Part shown: positions 42,385-53,388 of the stretch, in pieces
How positions within the stretch are numbered: position 1 is the first letter of the stretch
Layout of the letters: each line of letters begins with the position of its first letter
NCBI GenBank assembly: GCA_947573795.1
Contig: CANPHE010000005.1
Coordinates: forward strand, 1-64,000
Direction: 5' to 3'
From: an uncultured Alistipes sp.
Lineage (GTDB): Bacteria; Bacteroidota; Bacteroidia; Bacteroidales; Rikenellaceae
DNA length: 64,000 nt
Made by a program: the position numbers and the translations under genes
The notes under the pieces: model-generated
The model's database searches: none
Told to the model about the DNA's origin: nothing
The model's input: the letters and a program-made list of their open reading frames with translations, nothing else

Positions 42385-44682
42385 ATGCAGGAAAATTTAG
42401 TAATCGTCGAGTCTCCGGCCAAAGCGAAGACCATCGAGAAGTTCCTCGGCAAGGATTTCATCGTCAAATCGAGCTTCGGACACATCCGCGACCTGGCGAA
42501 AAAGGACCTCGGCATCAACATCGCCGAAGGATTCGCCCCCGTCTACGAAATCCCGAGCGACAAACGCAAGGTGGTCGACGAACTCGCCAAACTGGCCAAG
42601 CAGAAGACCGTATGGCTGGCCTCCGATGAAGACCGCGAAGGAGAGGCCATCGCATGGCACCTGACCGAAGTGTTGGGTCTCCCGGTAGACAAGACCAAGC
42701 GCATCGTCTTCCACGAGATCACCAAACGGGCGATTCTCGAAGCGATCGAAAATCCGCGCACGGTCAACATGGACCTCGTGAACGCCCAGCAGGCGCGGCG
42801 CATCCTCGACCGTCTGGTCGGTTTCGAGCTCTCGCCCGTGCTGTGGAAGAAGGTCCGTCCGTCGCTCTCGGCCGGCCGCGTACAGTCGGTGGCCGTGCGG
42901 CTGATCGTCGAACGCGAACGCGAGATCATCGCCTTCCGTTCGACGGCCTATTTCCGCGTCGTGGCACAGTTCTACGCTGCACAGGACCCCGACAAAACGA
43001 TCTTCAAAGCCGAACTCTCGTCGCGTTTCGATACGCGCGAGAAAGCCGAGGCGTTCCTGCGCAGCTGCATCGGTGCGACCTTCACCGTCGCCAAATCGGA
43101 GGAGAAACCCGCGCAGCGTTTCCCGGCACCGCCCTTCACGACCTCGACCCTCCAGCAGGAGGCCGGACGCAAATTAGGCATGTCCGTATCGCAAACGATG
43201 TCCGTGGCGCAGCACCTCTACGAGCAAGGTTTGATTACCTACATGCGTACCGACTCGGTGAACCTCTCGCAGCAAGCCCTGGCACAGTGCAAGGAGGAGA
43301 TCACCAAGCTCTACGGCGAGAAATATTCGCGCTGGCACAACTACAAGACCAAGACCAAGGGGGCTCAGGAGGCGCACGAAGCCATCCGCCCGTCCTATAT
43401 CGAGCGGCAGGAGATCGAAGGCACGCCCGCCGAGAAGCGCCTCTACGACCTGATTTGGAAACGCACGGTAGCCTCGCAGATGGTATGCGCCGAGCTGGAC
43501 CGCACGACCATCACCATCGACATGTCGGGCTCCGACCTCCAGTTCGTCGCCCAGGGCGAAGTGATCCGCTTCGACGGATTCCTGCGCCTCTACTCCGAGT
43601 CCACGGACGAGGATACCGCCTCCGAGAGCGGCGAAGGGCTGCTTCCGAAGCTGACGGCGGGCGATCCAGTCGCCGCATCGCAGATCACCGCCACGGAGCG
43701 TTTCACCTCGGCACCGGCCCGTTATAACGAAGCCTCGCTCGTCAAGCGGCTCGAAGAACTGGGCATCGGCCGTCCTTCGACCTACGCACCGACCATCACG
43801 ACGATCATCAACCGCGGCTATGTCGTCAAGCAGAACCGCGAAGGCCAGAAACGTCCCTACGTGCAAATGACGCTCACGGGCGAGAAACTCGCGACGAAAA
43901 ACCTGACGGAGAACTACGGCACGGAGAAAAACCGCCTTTCGCCGACGGATATCGGCATGGTCGTCAACGACTACCTCGACGCCCAGTTCGGCCCGATCAT
44001 CGACTACAACTTCACGGCCAACGTCGAGAAGGAGTTCGACCGCATCGCCGAGGGCGACATCACCTGGGAGCAGATGATCGGCGCCTTCTACGCACCGTTC
44101 CACAAGATGGTCGATTCGGCCATCGAGAAGCAGACCGACAAGAGCAGTTCGACGCGCATCCTGGGCAACGACCCCAAGACGGGCCACGTCGTCAAGGCCC
44201 GCATCGGCCGCTACGGCCCGATGGTCGAGATCGAGGGCGAACCCGGCGAAAAGAGCCGTTTCGCCTCGCTCAAGAAGGGGCAGCTGATCGAGTCGATCAC
44301 CCTCGACGAGGCGCTGGGGCTCTTCGCCCTGCCCCGCACGTTAGGCGAACTCGACGGCGAGGAACTGACGGTGGGTATCGGCCGCTACGGCGCCTACGTG
44401 CGCTACGGCAAGTCGTTCGCCTCGCTGGCCAAGAGCGACGATCCCTACACGATCACCTACGAGCGAGCCGTGGAGCTGGTCCGCGAGCACCGCGAGGCGG
44501 CCGCCCGGGCCAACACGCCGCTGCGCAGCTTCGACGAGGATCCCGACATGCTGGTCAAGAACGGCCGCTACGGCGCCTATATCGCCTACAAGGGCAAAAA
44601 CTACCGGTTGCCGAAGGGCGCCAAACCCGAAACGCTGACGTTGGAGGAGTGTCTCAAGATCGTCGCAAACTCCAAGAAATAG
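42385..44682 (+). CDS. topA: DNA topoisomerase I
   Basis: A 765-residue type IA topoisomerase. The Toprim domain opens the protein (LVIVESPAKAKTIEKFLG, ASDEDREGEAIAWHL), the cleavage domain carries the active-site Tyr in ITYMRTDSVNLS (about residue 286), and the GRPSTYAPTI motif follows near residue 465. The C-terminal part has basic repeats of the TopA C-terminal type (KNGRYGAYIAYKGKNYRLPK), not Cys-rich zinc fingers. It relaxes negative supercoils. It follows 238 bp of spacer, which holds nothing recognisable apart from A/T-rich stretches. Confidence 0.97.
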   Translation: MQENLVIVESPAKAKTIEKFLGKDFIVKSSFGHIRDLAKKDLGINIAEGFAPVYEIPSDKRKVVDELAKLAKQKTVWLASDEDREGEAIAWHLTEVLGLPVDKTKRIVFHEITKRAILEAIENPRTVNMDLVNAQQARRILDRLVGFELSPVLWKKVRPSLSAGRVQSVAVRLIVEREREIIAFRSTAYFRVVAQFYAAQDPDKTIFKAELSSRFDTREKAEAFLRSCIGATFTVAKSEEKPAQRFPAPPFTTSTLQQEAGRKLGMSVSQTMSVAQHLYEQGLITYMRTDSVNLSQQALAQCKEEITKLYGEKYSRWHNYKTKTKGAQEAHEAIRPSYIERQEIEGTPAEKRLYDLIWKRTVASQMVCAELDRTTITIDMSGSDLQFVAQGEVIRFDGFLRLYSESTDEDTASESGEGLLPKLTAGDPVAASQITATERFTSAPARYNEASLVKRLEELGIGRPSTYAPTITTIINRGYVVKQNREGQKRPYVQMTLTGEKLATKNLTENYGTEKNRLSPTDIGMVVNDYLDAQFGPIIDYNFTANVEKEFDRIAEGDITWEQMIGAFYAPFHKMVDSAIEKQTDKSSSTRILGNDPKTGHVVKARIGRYGPMVEIEGEPGEKSRFASLKKGQLIESITLDEALGLFALPRTLGELDGEELTVGIGRYGAYVRYGKSFASLAKSDDPYTITYERAVELVREHREAAARANTPLRSFDEDPDMLVKNGRYGAYIAYKGKNYRLPKGAKPETLTLEECLKIVANSKK

Positions 44683-44737
44683 CGGCCTAACGCAACCGAA
44701 ATCCGGCAATCAAAAACGACTCAACACCCATATCGAC

Positions 44738-45940
44738 ATGAAGAATCTCCTGCTTTCCGCCCTGGCGCTCTGCTCCGTTCTGGCAGGCGCGGCGCAAACC
44801 GAGAAGACGGCACCCGAAGGATACCGTTTCACCGACACCAAGACGATCCGGACGACTCCGGTCAAGAACCAGAACCGCAGCGGCACGTGCTGGTGCTTCT
44901 CGACGCTCTCGTTCCTCGAAAACGAAATCCTGCGCGCCGGAGGCCCGGAGATGCACCTCTCCGAGATGTGGATCGTGCGCCACTCGTTCATGGACAAGGC
45001 TGAGAAGTACGTCCGCTTGCACGGCCACCTCAACTTCGCCGAGGGCGGCGCCTCGCACGACGTGATCGAAGGGATCAAAGCCTACGGAATCGTGCCGTTC
45101 GAGGCCTATCCGGGTCTTAGCTACGGCACGGACAAACCCGATTTCCACGAACTGTCGGCCGTGCTGCGCGGTTATCTCGACGCCGTGATCGCATCGAACG
45201 AAAAATCGGGCAAAACCCTCTCGACGGCTTGGCGACGCGGTTTCGACGCCATCCTCGACCAGTATTTCGGCGTGCTGCCCGAGACCTTCACCTACGAGGG
45301 CAAGGAGTACACCCCGGCATCGTTCGCCGCATCGCTGCCCATCGACATGGCCGACTACATCGACATCACCTCGTTTACGCACCACCCCTTCTACACGCAG
45401 TTCATCCTGGAAATCCCCGATAACTGGATGTGGGCCACGGTCTACAACGTACCGCTGGACGAGATGATGGAGATCGTAGACAGCGCCCTGGCCGAGGGTT
45501 ACACCATCGCATGGGGTACGGATGTGAGCGACAAGGGATTCAGCCGCACCAAAGCGATCGGCGTCATTCCCGAGGAGAATATCGAGAACCTGAGCGGCAC
45601 CGAGGCCGAGAAGTGGGGCAAACTCACCGCCCAGGAGAAAGAGGCGGCCCTCTACTCGTTCGACAAGCCGATCAAGGAGCGCACCGTGACGCAGCAGATG
45701 CGCCAGGAGGCGTTCGACAACTGGGACACGACCGACGACCACGGCATGGTCATCATGGGTACGGCGACCGACCAGGAGGGCAACGCCTTCTATAAGGTGC
45801 AGAACTCGTGGGACGTACGTCCTCCCTACGACGGATTCTACTACTTCTCGCGTCCCTTCGCAGCGCTGAAAACCACGTCGATCACCGTAAACAAGAACGC
45901 CCTGCCGAAGGCTATCGCCAAGAAACTCGGGCTGAAATAG
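44738..45940 (+). CDS. exported C1-family cysteine peptidase (aminopeptidase C/bleomycin hydrolase type)
   Basis: A 400-residue peptidase C1B with a signal peptide (MKNLLLSALALCSVLAGAAQ), so probably periplasmic. The papain-like triad is visible: Cys in SGTCWCFS (about residue 51), His in DDHGMVIMG, and Asn in VQNSWD. Bleomycin-hydrolase relatives are cytoplasmic aminopeptidases in many bacteria; exported versions occur in Bacteroidota. It starts 55 bp after topA and ends at a strong terminator. Confidence 0.92.
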   Translation: MKNLLLSALALCSVLAGAAQTEKTAPEGYRFTDTKTIRTTPVKNQNRSGTCWCFSTLSFLENEILRAGGPEMHLSEMWIVRHSFMDKAEKYVRLHGHLNFAEGGASHDVIEGIKAYGIVPFEAYPGLSYGTDKPDFHELSAVLRGYLDAVIASNEKSGKTLSTAWRRGFDAILDQYFGVLPETFTYEGKEYTPASFAASLPIDMADYIDITSFTHHPFYTQFILEIPDNWMWATVYNVPLDEMMEIVDSALAEGYTIAWGTDVSDKGFSRTKAIGVIPEENIENLSGTEAEKWGKLTAQEKEAALYSFDKPIKERTVTQQMRQEAFDNWDTTDDHGMVIMGTATDQEGNAFYKVQNSWDVRPPYDGFYYFSRPFAALKTTSITVNKNALPKAIAKKLGLK

Positions 45941-45991
45941 TTTGTTTTTCGGAGGGGAGGGCTTCGAAACCTGCCCGTCGAATAGCGAAAG

Positions 45992-46025
45992 AATCACCCC
46001 GGCCGCAACGGCCGGGGTGATTTTA
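45992..46025 (+). terminator. rho-independent terminator after the C1 peptidase gene
   Basis: AATCACCCCGGCC (45992-46004) pairs with GGCCGGGGTGATT (46010-46022), a 13-bp perfect stem followed by TTTT. Confidence 0.9.
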
Positions 46026-46316
46026 TTCAGGGGGCTTCATTTTCCGCGACGATGTTCGCTCTCAAGTTTCATGCGGCAAACAGCGATCCTTCGGATCGCG
46101 CGAGCCGTAGCCTCCCCCGGCGGAGGCTCGCATCGCTCGCCCCGCAGGCTACGTCTCGCCCCACAGCCGCCCAAGATGATTTTTCCGGCAAAATACGGCT
46201 CTTCGAGCAAAGCGGGCCTCCGCAGGCTACGTCCAAAACAGGTCACTTTTCATCCAAAATCGCATGGCGCAGCTTTACCATCTTCAACGATGCCCTTTTC
46301 ACTTTTAGCGTCCCCA

Positions 46317-46350
46317 CAAAAAACCACCCCCGCCGCAACGGCAGAGGTGG
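46317..46350 (-). terminator. rho-independent terminator after pckA
   Basis: On the minus strand CCACCTCTGCCG pairs with CGGCGGGGGTGG around a TTG loop (one mismatch) and runs into TTTTTTG. It lies 54 bp past the pckA stop. Confidence 0.8.
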
Positions 46351-46404
46351 AATCAGTTATCGCACCCGGCCCCAGGGCCGCAAGTGCGCGAATAAGCGTC
46401 GGAA

Positions 46405-48009
<1,605 letters not shown>

Positions 48010-48318
48010 AATCGAATCTATTTAAGATTAAACATCGCTCGTATTTCATCGGGCCTCTGTCCGCATGCGCAACATCCGAGCCCGCATGCGATCGTCCGCC
48101 CGGCCGGACACCCAACCTTCTCCGGCCATATCGTTCCGTCATGCAATATCCGGACCCGATCGCTTCGGAACCGCCTCCGGTTCCGGTCGTTCGTCCTCCG
48201 CCGTCCCGTCTGGATGCGCGCGGACTTCGACCGTGCAAAGGTAGAAAAACTTTCAGATTTGTGAAAAAACTAACAGTAAAATTTACGAAAATATTTCGCC
48301 GTACGAGGTCGGTATGTT
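48010..48318 (-). promoter_or_regulatory. pckA leader and promoter region
   Basis: 309 bp without a gene. The only clear signal is the -7 box TACCTTTG at 48243-48236 on the minus strand, which leaves a leader of ~220 nt ahead of the pckA start. The leader has no recognised riboswitch or clear terminator. Confidence 0.55.
48236..48243 (-). promoter_or_regulatory. -7 box of pckA
   Basis: TACCTTTG fits TAnnTTTG, with TTTT at the -33 distance (20 bp upstream). It lies between pckA and prmA, pointing at pckA. Confidence 0.65.
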
Positions 48319-49146
48319 TCAGCCTTTGCGCACGTGCACCGCCATCCATCCGTCGCGCTCGGCCACCGAGACGCACTCCATGCCCAACTCCGCAGCGCGG
48401 GCCGTCACGGCCGGGACATCCGCCGCGAGGAAACCGCTCATCACCAGGTCGCCGCCCGCCGAGAGCGTCGCGGCGTAGGCCGGCATATCGGCCGTGAGGA
48501 TGTTGCGGTTGATATTGGCCAGGATGAAGTCGTAATGACGCCCGGCGATGCGGCGCACGTCGCCCAGCATCGGCTCGATACGGTCGGCGACGCCGTTCGC
48601 CGCGATGTTCTCGCGGCAGTTCTCGTCGGCCCAGTCGTCGATATCCACGGCATCCACATGCTCGGCACCGCATTTCGCCGCGACGATGGCCAGCACCCCC
48701 GTGCCGCTGCCCATATCCAGGCCGCGGCGCCCCGCGACCCCGAGGTCCAGCACGGCGCGCGACATGAGCCACGTCGTGGCATGATGGCCCGTGCCGAACG
48801 ACATTTTGGGCATCAGCACCACCTCCATCACGTCCTCGGGCGACGGCGCGTGGAACGGCGCCCGGATGCGCAGGCGTCCTTCGACCTCCACCGGCGGGAA
48901 ATTGCTCTCCCACACGGCATTCCAATTCTGGGTTTCGATGGCGACATAGCGTCCCTGCACGCCGTTCTCGGCCAGCAGCGCATCGATCTGCACCTTGCAG
49001 TCGATCAACCGTTCGCGGGGTATATAGGCTTTGAGCACGCCCGGCTCGGTCTCAAAACTCTCGAAAGGCCAGTCGGCCAGGAAGGCGGTCAGAATTTCGG
49101 CCTGTTCGTCGCCGATGACGGGAATATTCAGGGCTACATAATCCAT
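48319..49146 (-). CDS. prmA: ribosomal protein L11 methyltransferase
   Basis: A 275-residue SAM-dependent methyltransferase of the PrmA family. The SAM-binding motif [12 protein letters not shown], followed by [16 protein letters not shown] and [10 protein letters not shown], is typical; the N-terminal L11-recognition region precedes it. It methylates ribosomal protein L11. The start at 49146 ([12 protein letters not shown]) matches the family N-terminus; the frame runs further upstream but into the xerD promoter region. It is divergent from xerD. Confidence 0.93.
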   Translation of the reverse strand: MDYVALNIPVIGDEQAEILTAFLADWPFESFETEPGVLKAYIPRERLIDCKVQIDALLAENGVQGRYVAIETQNWNAVWESNFPPVEVEGRLRIRAPFHAPSPEDVMEVVLMPKMSFGTGHHATTWLMSRAVLDLGVAGRRGLDMGSGTGVLAIVAAKCGAEHVDAVDIDDWADENCRENIAANGVADRIEPMLGDVRRIAGRHYDFILANINRNILTADMPAYAATLSAGGDLVMSGFLAADVPAVTARAAELGMECVSVAERDGWMAVHVRKG

Positions 49147-49178
49147 AATCCGGTAAAATTTACGTATCTTAGCTGCGT

Positions 49179-49186
49179 CAAAGTTA
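49179..49186 (-). promoter_or_regulatory. -7 box of prmA
   Basis: TAACTTTG on the minus strand lies 32 bp before the prmA start. The nearby TATCTTAG on the plus strand is a weaker candidate for xerD. Confidence 0.55.
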
Positions 49187-49215
49187 CGGATAATCTTCCG
49201 AACGGCGCAGTCTGT

Positions 49216-50115
49216 ATGGCGGAAAATACGAAAAAATGGCAGACGATCGGCCAACGTTACCGCACCTATATCAAACTGGAGAAGCGGTTATCGGACAACA
49301 CGGTCGAAGCGTATATGCGCGATCTGGTACAGTTCGCGCATTTCGTGTTGCGTCAATGGGACATTCCGCCGCAGAAAGTCGAACGCACGACGATCGAACG
49401 CTACATGGCCCGGCTCTACGACCAGGGACGCGAGAAGACCTCGCAGGCGCGTGCCCTGAGCAGCATCCGCAGCTTCTACGACTTTCTGCTGCTCGAAGAG
49501 ATGATCGAGGCCTCGCCCGCGGAGTTCGTCGAGTCGCCCAGGGCGGGACGGCATCTGCCCGACGTGCTGACCACCGAGGAGATCGACCGCATCATCGCGA
49601 CGACCGACACCGCGACGGTCAAGGGCCGTCGCGACAGCGCCATGCTCGAAGTGCTCTATTCGTGCGGATTGCGGGTCTCGGAACTCACGTCGCTGCGCCT
49701 CGGCGACCTATTCTTCGGCGAAGGATACATCCGCGTCACGGGCAAGGGCGACAAACAACGCCTGGTACCCATCAGCCGGGTGGCACGTGCCAAGATACAG
49801 ATTTATCTCGACGACCGGCGCGACGTCGATTCGAACGACGACACCGTATTTCTGAACAACCGCGGCAAGAAGCTCACGCGCGTGATGATCTTCACGATCC
49901 TGAAGCAGGCCGCCCTGCGGGCCGGAATCACCAAACGCATCTCGCCCCATACCTTCCGCCATTCGTTCGCCACCCACCTGCTCGAAGGAGGTGCCGATAT
50001 CCGCCAGGTTCAAGAGCTGCTCGGGCACGAAAGCATCCTCACGACCGAGATTTACACCCACCTCGAACGCGAACATCTGCGCCGCACGGTCGAGGAGCAC
50101 CTTCCGCGGCAATAA
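49216..50115 (+). CDS. xerD: tyrosine recombinase XerD
   Basis: A 299-residue tyrosine recombinase with the chromosome-dimer-resolution length. The N-terminal SAM-like DNA-binding domain ([20 protein letters not shown]) is followed by the catalytic domain with Arg in [13 protein letters not shown], Lys in [27 protein letters not shown] (His-x-x-Arg), [14 protein letters not shown] (His and the nucleophile Tyr, about residue 280). It acts with XerC at dif. The start at 49216 is preferred because [20 protein letters not shown] is family-like. It reads convergently into a small gene on the other strand. Confidence 0.92.
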   Translation: MAENTKKWQTIGQRYRTYIKLEKRLSDNTVEAYMRDLVQFAHFVLRQWDIPPQKVERTTIERYMARLYDQGREKTSQARALSSIRSFYDFLLLEEMIEASPAEFVESPRAGRHLPDVLTTEEIDRIIATTDTATVKGRRDSAMLEVLYSCGLRVSELTSLRLGDLFFGEGYIRVTGKGDKQRLVPISRVARAKIQIYLDDRRDVDSNDDTVFLNNRGKKLTRVMIFTILKQAALRAGITKRISPHTFRHSFATHLLEGGADIRQVQELLGHESILTTEIYTHLEREHLRRTVEEHLPRQ

Positions 50116-50467
50116 GCCGGATACGCGCCTGCGGAGTCAGACGCAGAGGCGCATACTCCAATCCCGACAATACCACGAGACAACCGTTCGCTGCGGGTAC
50201 GACGCTTCGCAACGCCTCGTCGAGCGGCCGAGCGGCCGCATGCGTGCACAACTCGTCGAAAGCCGCCCGGTAGTCGGCCGGGAAATCCGCGACGAGCAGC
50301 CCGGCGTAAAATTCGGTGAAAGGCAGCCGGTCGGGATCGGCGCACTCGGCTATTGCGACGATGCGACCCTCGGCCGAAAGCGTCACGAGCGGACGGCGCA
50401 CCACGCCGCCGGGTGTCCACAGCGCGTTAGAGGCTATCTTTCGGAAGGGCGGCACGCAGGAATTCAT
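50039..50467 (-). CDS. small conserved-type protein resembling an amidohydrolase N-terminus
   Basis: A 142-residue frame. Residues ~10-60 ([20 protein letters not shown] and onwards, [11 protein letters not shown]) resemble the first beta-sandwich of amidohydrolase-like proteins of Bacteroidota, but no metal-binding HxH motif follows, so it is not an active amidohydrolase. Its start overlaps the end of the DUF4296 gene by 41 bp and its 3' end runs 77 bp into the 3' end of xerD on the opposite strand. The last ~25 residues, which lie inside xerD, look unnatural and may be a read-through past a lost stop. It is real in my judgement, but the ends are uncertain. Confidence 0.55.
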   Translation of the reverse strand: MNSCVPPFRKIASNALWTPGGVVRRPLVTLSAEGRIVAIAECADPDRLPFTEFYAGLLVADFPADYRAAFDELCTHAAARPLDEALRSVVPAANGCLVVLSGLEYAPLRLTPQARIRLIAAEGAPRPCGADVRVRGGCKSRS

Positions 50468-51269
50468 CGGCGAAGATACGGATATCGAGTTGACGCACGT
50501 AGAGGCTCTCCACCGCGATGCGGGTCTGAGGCGTATAGACCACTTTGAGGTCCGTCACCGTGACGGAGGGACGTTGGGGCTTCTCCCCGAAGACGAGCAG
50601 CGAAAGCCGCAGGCGCCGGTGGGTCGAATCGGTCGTGAAACGGCGCGAAAGGCTCTCCTCGCGGCCCGAACGGCGCAACGTAGCGTTGTAGACACTGACG
50701 CTCGAACTGTCGCTGCGCTCGAGCCACATGTTGCTGCGCAGTCCCCGCTGGTTGCGGTCGAGCGAGTCGATCCGGTACTTCAGGCTGACGTTGTATTCGC
50801 CCGGAAGGACGTCGAGCGAGAAACTCAGCCGCGCGGTGTCGCTCAGCGACCGTACGCGGATCAACGAATCGGCGAGCACCGTGCGCGTGAAGGTTCTGCG
50901 GGCCACGTTGTCGATCGTGTCGAGGATCGAAACCTCGCGGTTGTAATATTTGCCCTCCTCTTCCAGCCGGGCGATCGCCTGCTCGACGACATCGCCCAGA
51001 CGGGCACTCTTGCGTTTGGAAAAGTTACCGATCGTATACTGCACGTCGCTGGTCGTATAGCCGTAATGCGCGAAAATCGGCTCGTAGACGTTCAGCGAAT
51101 CGATCCGCACGTTCTCGCTGCCGATATAGGCATTCGTCAGAAAAGCGTCGTGGAAGATCAACGCCAGTTCGTCGTCGGGAATGATCTTGTGCCGGGCACA
51201 CGAGGCCGCGAGCAGCAGCGCACAGCCTGCGACTGCGCGGAGGAGGATTTTATGTAGGGTCATAGACAT
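50427..51269 (-). CDS. DUF4296 lipoprotein
   Basis: A 280-residue lipoprotein with signal ATG-TLHKILLRAVAGCALLLA and a Cys in ASCARHK. The conserved segment IIPDDELALIFHDAFLTNAY, followed by EPIFAHYGYTTSDVQYTI, is the DUF4296 signature, a Bacteroidota family of unknown function. The C-terminal half, after residue ~110, looks beta-rich. It ends inside the start of the small downstream gene (41 bp overlap). Confidence 0.85.
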   Translation of the reverse strand: MSMTLHKILLRAVAGCALLLAASCARHKIIPDDELALIFHDAFLTNAYIGSENVRIDSLNVYEPIFAHYGYTTSDVQYTIGNFSKRKSARLGDVVEQAIARLEEEGKYYNREVSILDTIDNVARRTFTRTVLADSLIRVRSLSDTARLSFSLDVLPGEYNVSLKYRIDSLDRNQRGLRSNMWLERSDSSSVSVYNATLRRSGREESLSRRFTTDSTHRRLRLSLLVFGEKPQRPSVTVTDLKVVYTPQTRIAVESLYVRQLDIRIFADEFLRAALPKDSL

Positions 51270-51577
51270 TTGTATTTCGTATAATCGTTAAACTGCGGCT
51301 CGCCCGAGTCGCGCGGGGCACCGGTGCCGGAGCCCCGCCGATGGCGTTTCTCCGCAGACTGCTCGCCCGTAAACTCAACGCCGTTGGCGTTGCATCTTCG
51401 GCGGCTCGCATCTTCGATGCGACGCCCCCAGCCGCCGAAGATGATAGTCCATTCGATCGTTGCAATTCGCAAAACCACACAAGCCCCCACGATACGGCAA
51501 TCCGTAGAACTCTCAGGCATCCCCCCCCTGACGGCAAACCGTCGAAGACAGATTCCGAACGCAAGGGCACCGGCCTC
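51270..51577. other. spacer with a large hairpin between the permease and DUF4296 genes
   Basis: A 308-bp stretch without a gene. It contains a perfect 14-bp inverted repeat, CATCTTCGGCGGCT (51393-51406) and AGCCGCCGAAGATG (51430-51443), with a smaller hairpin CGCAT/ATGCG in its loop. No T tract follows on either strand. Confidence 0.6.
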
Positions 51578-52786
51578 TCACTGCTCCCCTCGCACCATGC
51601 TCCGCACGGTCAAGTGCGTCAACGTCACGGTCACCAGCGCGAAAGCGGCCACCACGGCCACCAGGTCGCCCGGACGAAACCGCACGGGGTAGCTCTTCGC
51701 CAGGAACGTCTCGGCCGGAATCTCGATCAACCCGAAATGCTGCTGCACGAGACAGGCTCCGACGCCCGTCACGATGCCGATGGCAGCCCCGAGGCCGCAG
51801 ATCAGATATCCTTCGCGCCGGAACACCGACCGGATGAACGGCGTTGCGGCCCCCAGGGCCCGCAGGGTTCCGATGTCGCGCCGCTTCTCGACGATAAGCA
51901 TCGACAACGCCCCCACCACCGAGAACGACGCCACGACGAGCACCAGCAGCGTAAGGAAGAAAATCCCCCACTTCTCGTAGGCCATGATCCGGTAGAACGA
52001 AGCCCGCTGCTCGTCGCGCGTCTGCACCCGGAAATCGTCCCCCGCAACGACCTCGGCGGCCCGTTTGGCGGCCCGTGCATCGGTCCCGGGAGCGAGCCGT
52101 ACGACCAAAGCCGACGCGGCGTCGGGGTAGCGGAACAGCTCCCGGGCCAGGCGCAGCGAGACCAGCACGTACTGCTGTTCGGTCTCCAGGTCGAGCGAGA
52201 AGGCACCGACGACGGGAACCGTGCGGCGCATGTAATTTTCCATAGGCAGCAGCGAGGAGAACGAGCCCCGCCGCAGGGCGTACAGTGCGACGTCGGCGTC
52301 GGCCAAGGAGCGGATGCCTAACTGATGGGCCATCGCCTGCCCGACGACCAGATGTTCCAGATCGCCCGTGCGGACGCGCCACTGGCCGGCCGTCATGGCC
52401 TCCTCCAACGGAAAGACCTCGCCGTAGGCGTCGTCCACGCCCCGGACCGTCGCCGTAGCCTGCCGCCCGGCATGTTCCAGCAGGGCGCTCTGTTCCAGGA
52501 TGAACGAGCAGGCCTCGACACCTCCGATGCGCCGCAGGGCCGCCGTATCGAGCCGCTCCGCCGCGAAGGTCCGACCCACGCGGGGCGCGATCAGAAGATC
52601 GGCATCGAAAGCCGAATACATCGACCGGACGAGCCCCTCGAAGCCGTTGAACACCGACAGCAGGATAATCATCGCCGCGACGGGCATCGCCACGGCCGCG
52701 ACGCTCAGGCCCGAGATCAGGTTGACGACCGACCGGGATTGCGCCGAGAAGAAATAACGGCGTGCGATGAACTGCGGTGTAGACAC
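51578..52786 (-). CDS. FtsX-like ABC transporter permease (LolC/LolE type)
   Basis: A 402-residue inner-membrane permease. The first helix (VVNLISGLSVAAVAMPVAAM) is followed by a large periplasmic domain of ~220 residues, and three helices form the FtsX-like domain at the C-terminus (GIFFLTLLVLVVASFSVVGA, KRRDIGTLRALGAA). This matches LolC/LolE, which release lipoproteins from the inner membrane to the LolA chaperone; the ATPase (LolD) is not in the window. A plain MacB-like efflux role is less likely from the topology. It starts 70 bp after rbfA. Confidence 0.85.
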   Translation of the reverse strand: MSTPQFIARRYFFSAQSRSVVNLISGLSVAAVAMPVAAMIILLSVFNGFEGLVRSMYSAFDADLLIAPRVGRTFAAERLDTAALRRIGGVEACSFILEQSALLEHAGRQATATVRGVDDAYGEVFPLEEAMTAGQWRVRTGDLEHLVVGQAMAHQLGIRSLADADVALYALRRGSFSSLLPMENYMRRTVPVVGAFSLDLETEQQYVLVSLRLARELFRYPDAASALVVRLAPGTDARAAKRAAEVVAGDDFRVQTRDEQRASFYRIMAYEKWGIFFLTLLVLVVASFSVVGALSMLIVEKRRDIGTLRALGAATPFIRSVFRREGYLICGLGAAIGIVTGVGACLVQQHFGLIEIPAETFLAKSYPVRFRPGDLVAVVAAFALVTVTLTHLTVRSMVRGEQ

Positions 52787-52856
52787 GGTTTCGACGGTTG
52801 GAAGCGCCCCGCACGGTGCGAACTCCGCAGGGGAGCTCCTCGGCGCGGGGTTGCGG

Positions 52857-53198
52857 TTACGAATTTTTCAGCGCCCGGTCGATACCCTCGATGTATTCGA
52901 GCGAATCGTCGAGGAAGAACTGCAACTCGGGAATATTCTTCAGCTGGTTGCGGATCCGCTGCCCCAAGGCGCGGCGAATGAACCAGTTGTTGCGCTCGAT
53001 CTCCCCCATCACGCGCTCGTTGCGTTCGAAGGGGAAGATGCTGACATAGATTTTCGCATAGCCGAAATCGGGCGATACGCGCACGGCCGTGACCGTGACG
53101 AGCGATCCGCGGACGATTGCGGCGCCCTCCTTCTGGAATATCTCGGCGATATCCTTCTGGATTTGCTTGGCGATTTTCTGTTGACGGGTGGTTTCCAT
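52857..53198 (-). CDS. rbfA: 30S ribosome-binding factor A
   Basis: A 113-residue RbfA, normal length. METTRQQKIAKQIQKDIAEI starts it, with LVTVTAVRVSPDFGYAKIYVS in the KH-like core and RRALGQRIRNQLKNIPEL near the C-terminus. It helps mature the 16S rRNA 5' end in the 30S subunit. It is followed by the permease gene in the same direction, and the TIR element fills the gap in front of it. Confidence 0.95.
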   Translation of the reverse strand: METTRQQKIAKQIQKDIAEIFQKEGAAIVRGSLVTVTAVRVSPDFGYAKIYVSIFPFERNERVMGEIERNNWFIRRALGQRIRNQLKNIPELQFFLDDSLEYIEGIDRALKNS

Positions 53199-53207
53199 AT
53201 CTCCTTT

Positions 53208-53387
53208 GGTAATTATATACGACTTTGCACCTCACCGGGTTTTTGGGCGTTAACACGCTTCAGGCTGCTGTCGTCTCGCGGCGAAACGCCGCGTTTACGA
53301 TTTTGCCCCTCCTCGGAGGGAACTTTCGGTGCAGCTCACGAGGTCATAAGGTTTGAATGTCTGTTCAGTGCCAAGTGTATGTAACGG
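53208..53387. repeat. structured element with terminal inverted repeats, copy 2
   Basis: A 180-bp copy of the element at 32726-32921. It keeps the terminal inverted repeats (GGTAATTATATACGACTTTGCAC against GTGCC...TATGTAAC), the motif AGGTCATAA, and the two hairpins: CGCGGCG/CGCCGCG and CCCTCC/GGAGGG. The hairpins differ in loop and stem length from copy 1 but keep their pairing. It exactly fills the gap between rbfA and the beta-barrel gene. Confidence 0.75.
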
Positions 53388-53388
53388 T

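Larger units (their letters stand above)
45941..46404. other. intergenic region between the C1 peptidase and pckA, with two terminators
   Basis: Converging genes end here. It holds the terminator of the peptidase (45992-46025), the terminator of pckA (46317-46350), and a copy of the GC-rich hairpin repeat (46084-46130) also seen near 32443. No frame looks coding. Confidence 0.7.
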
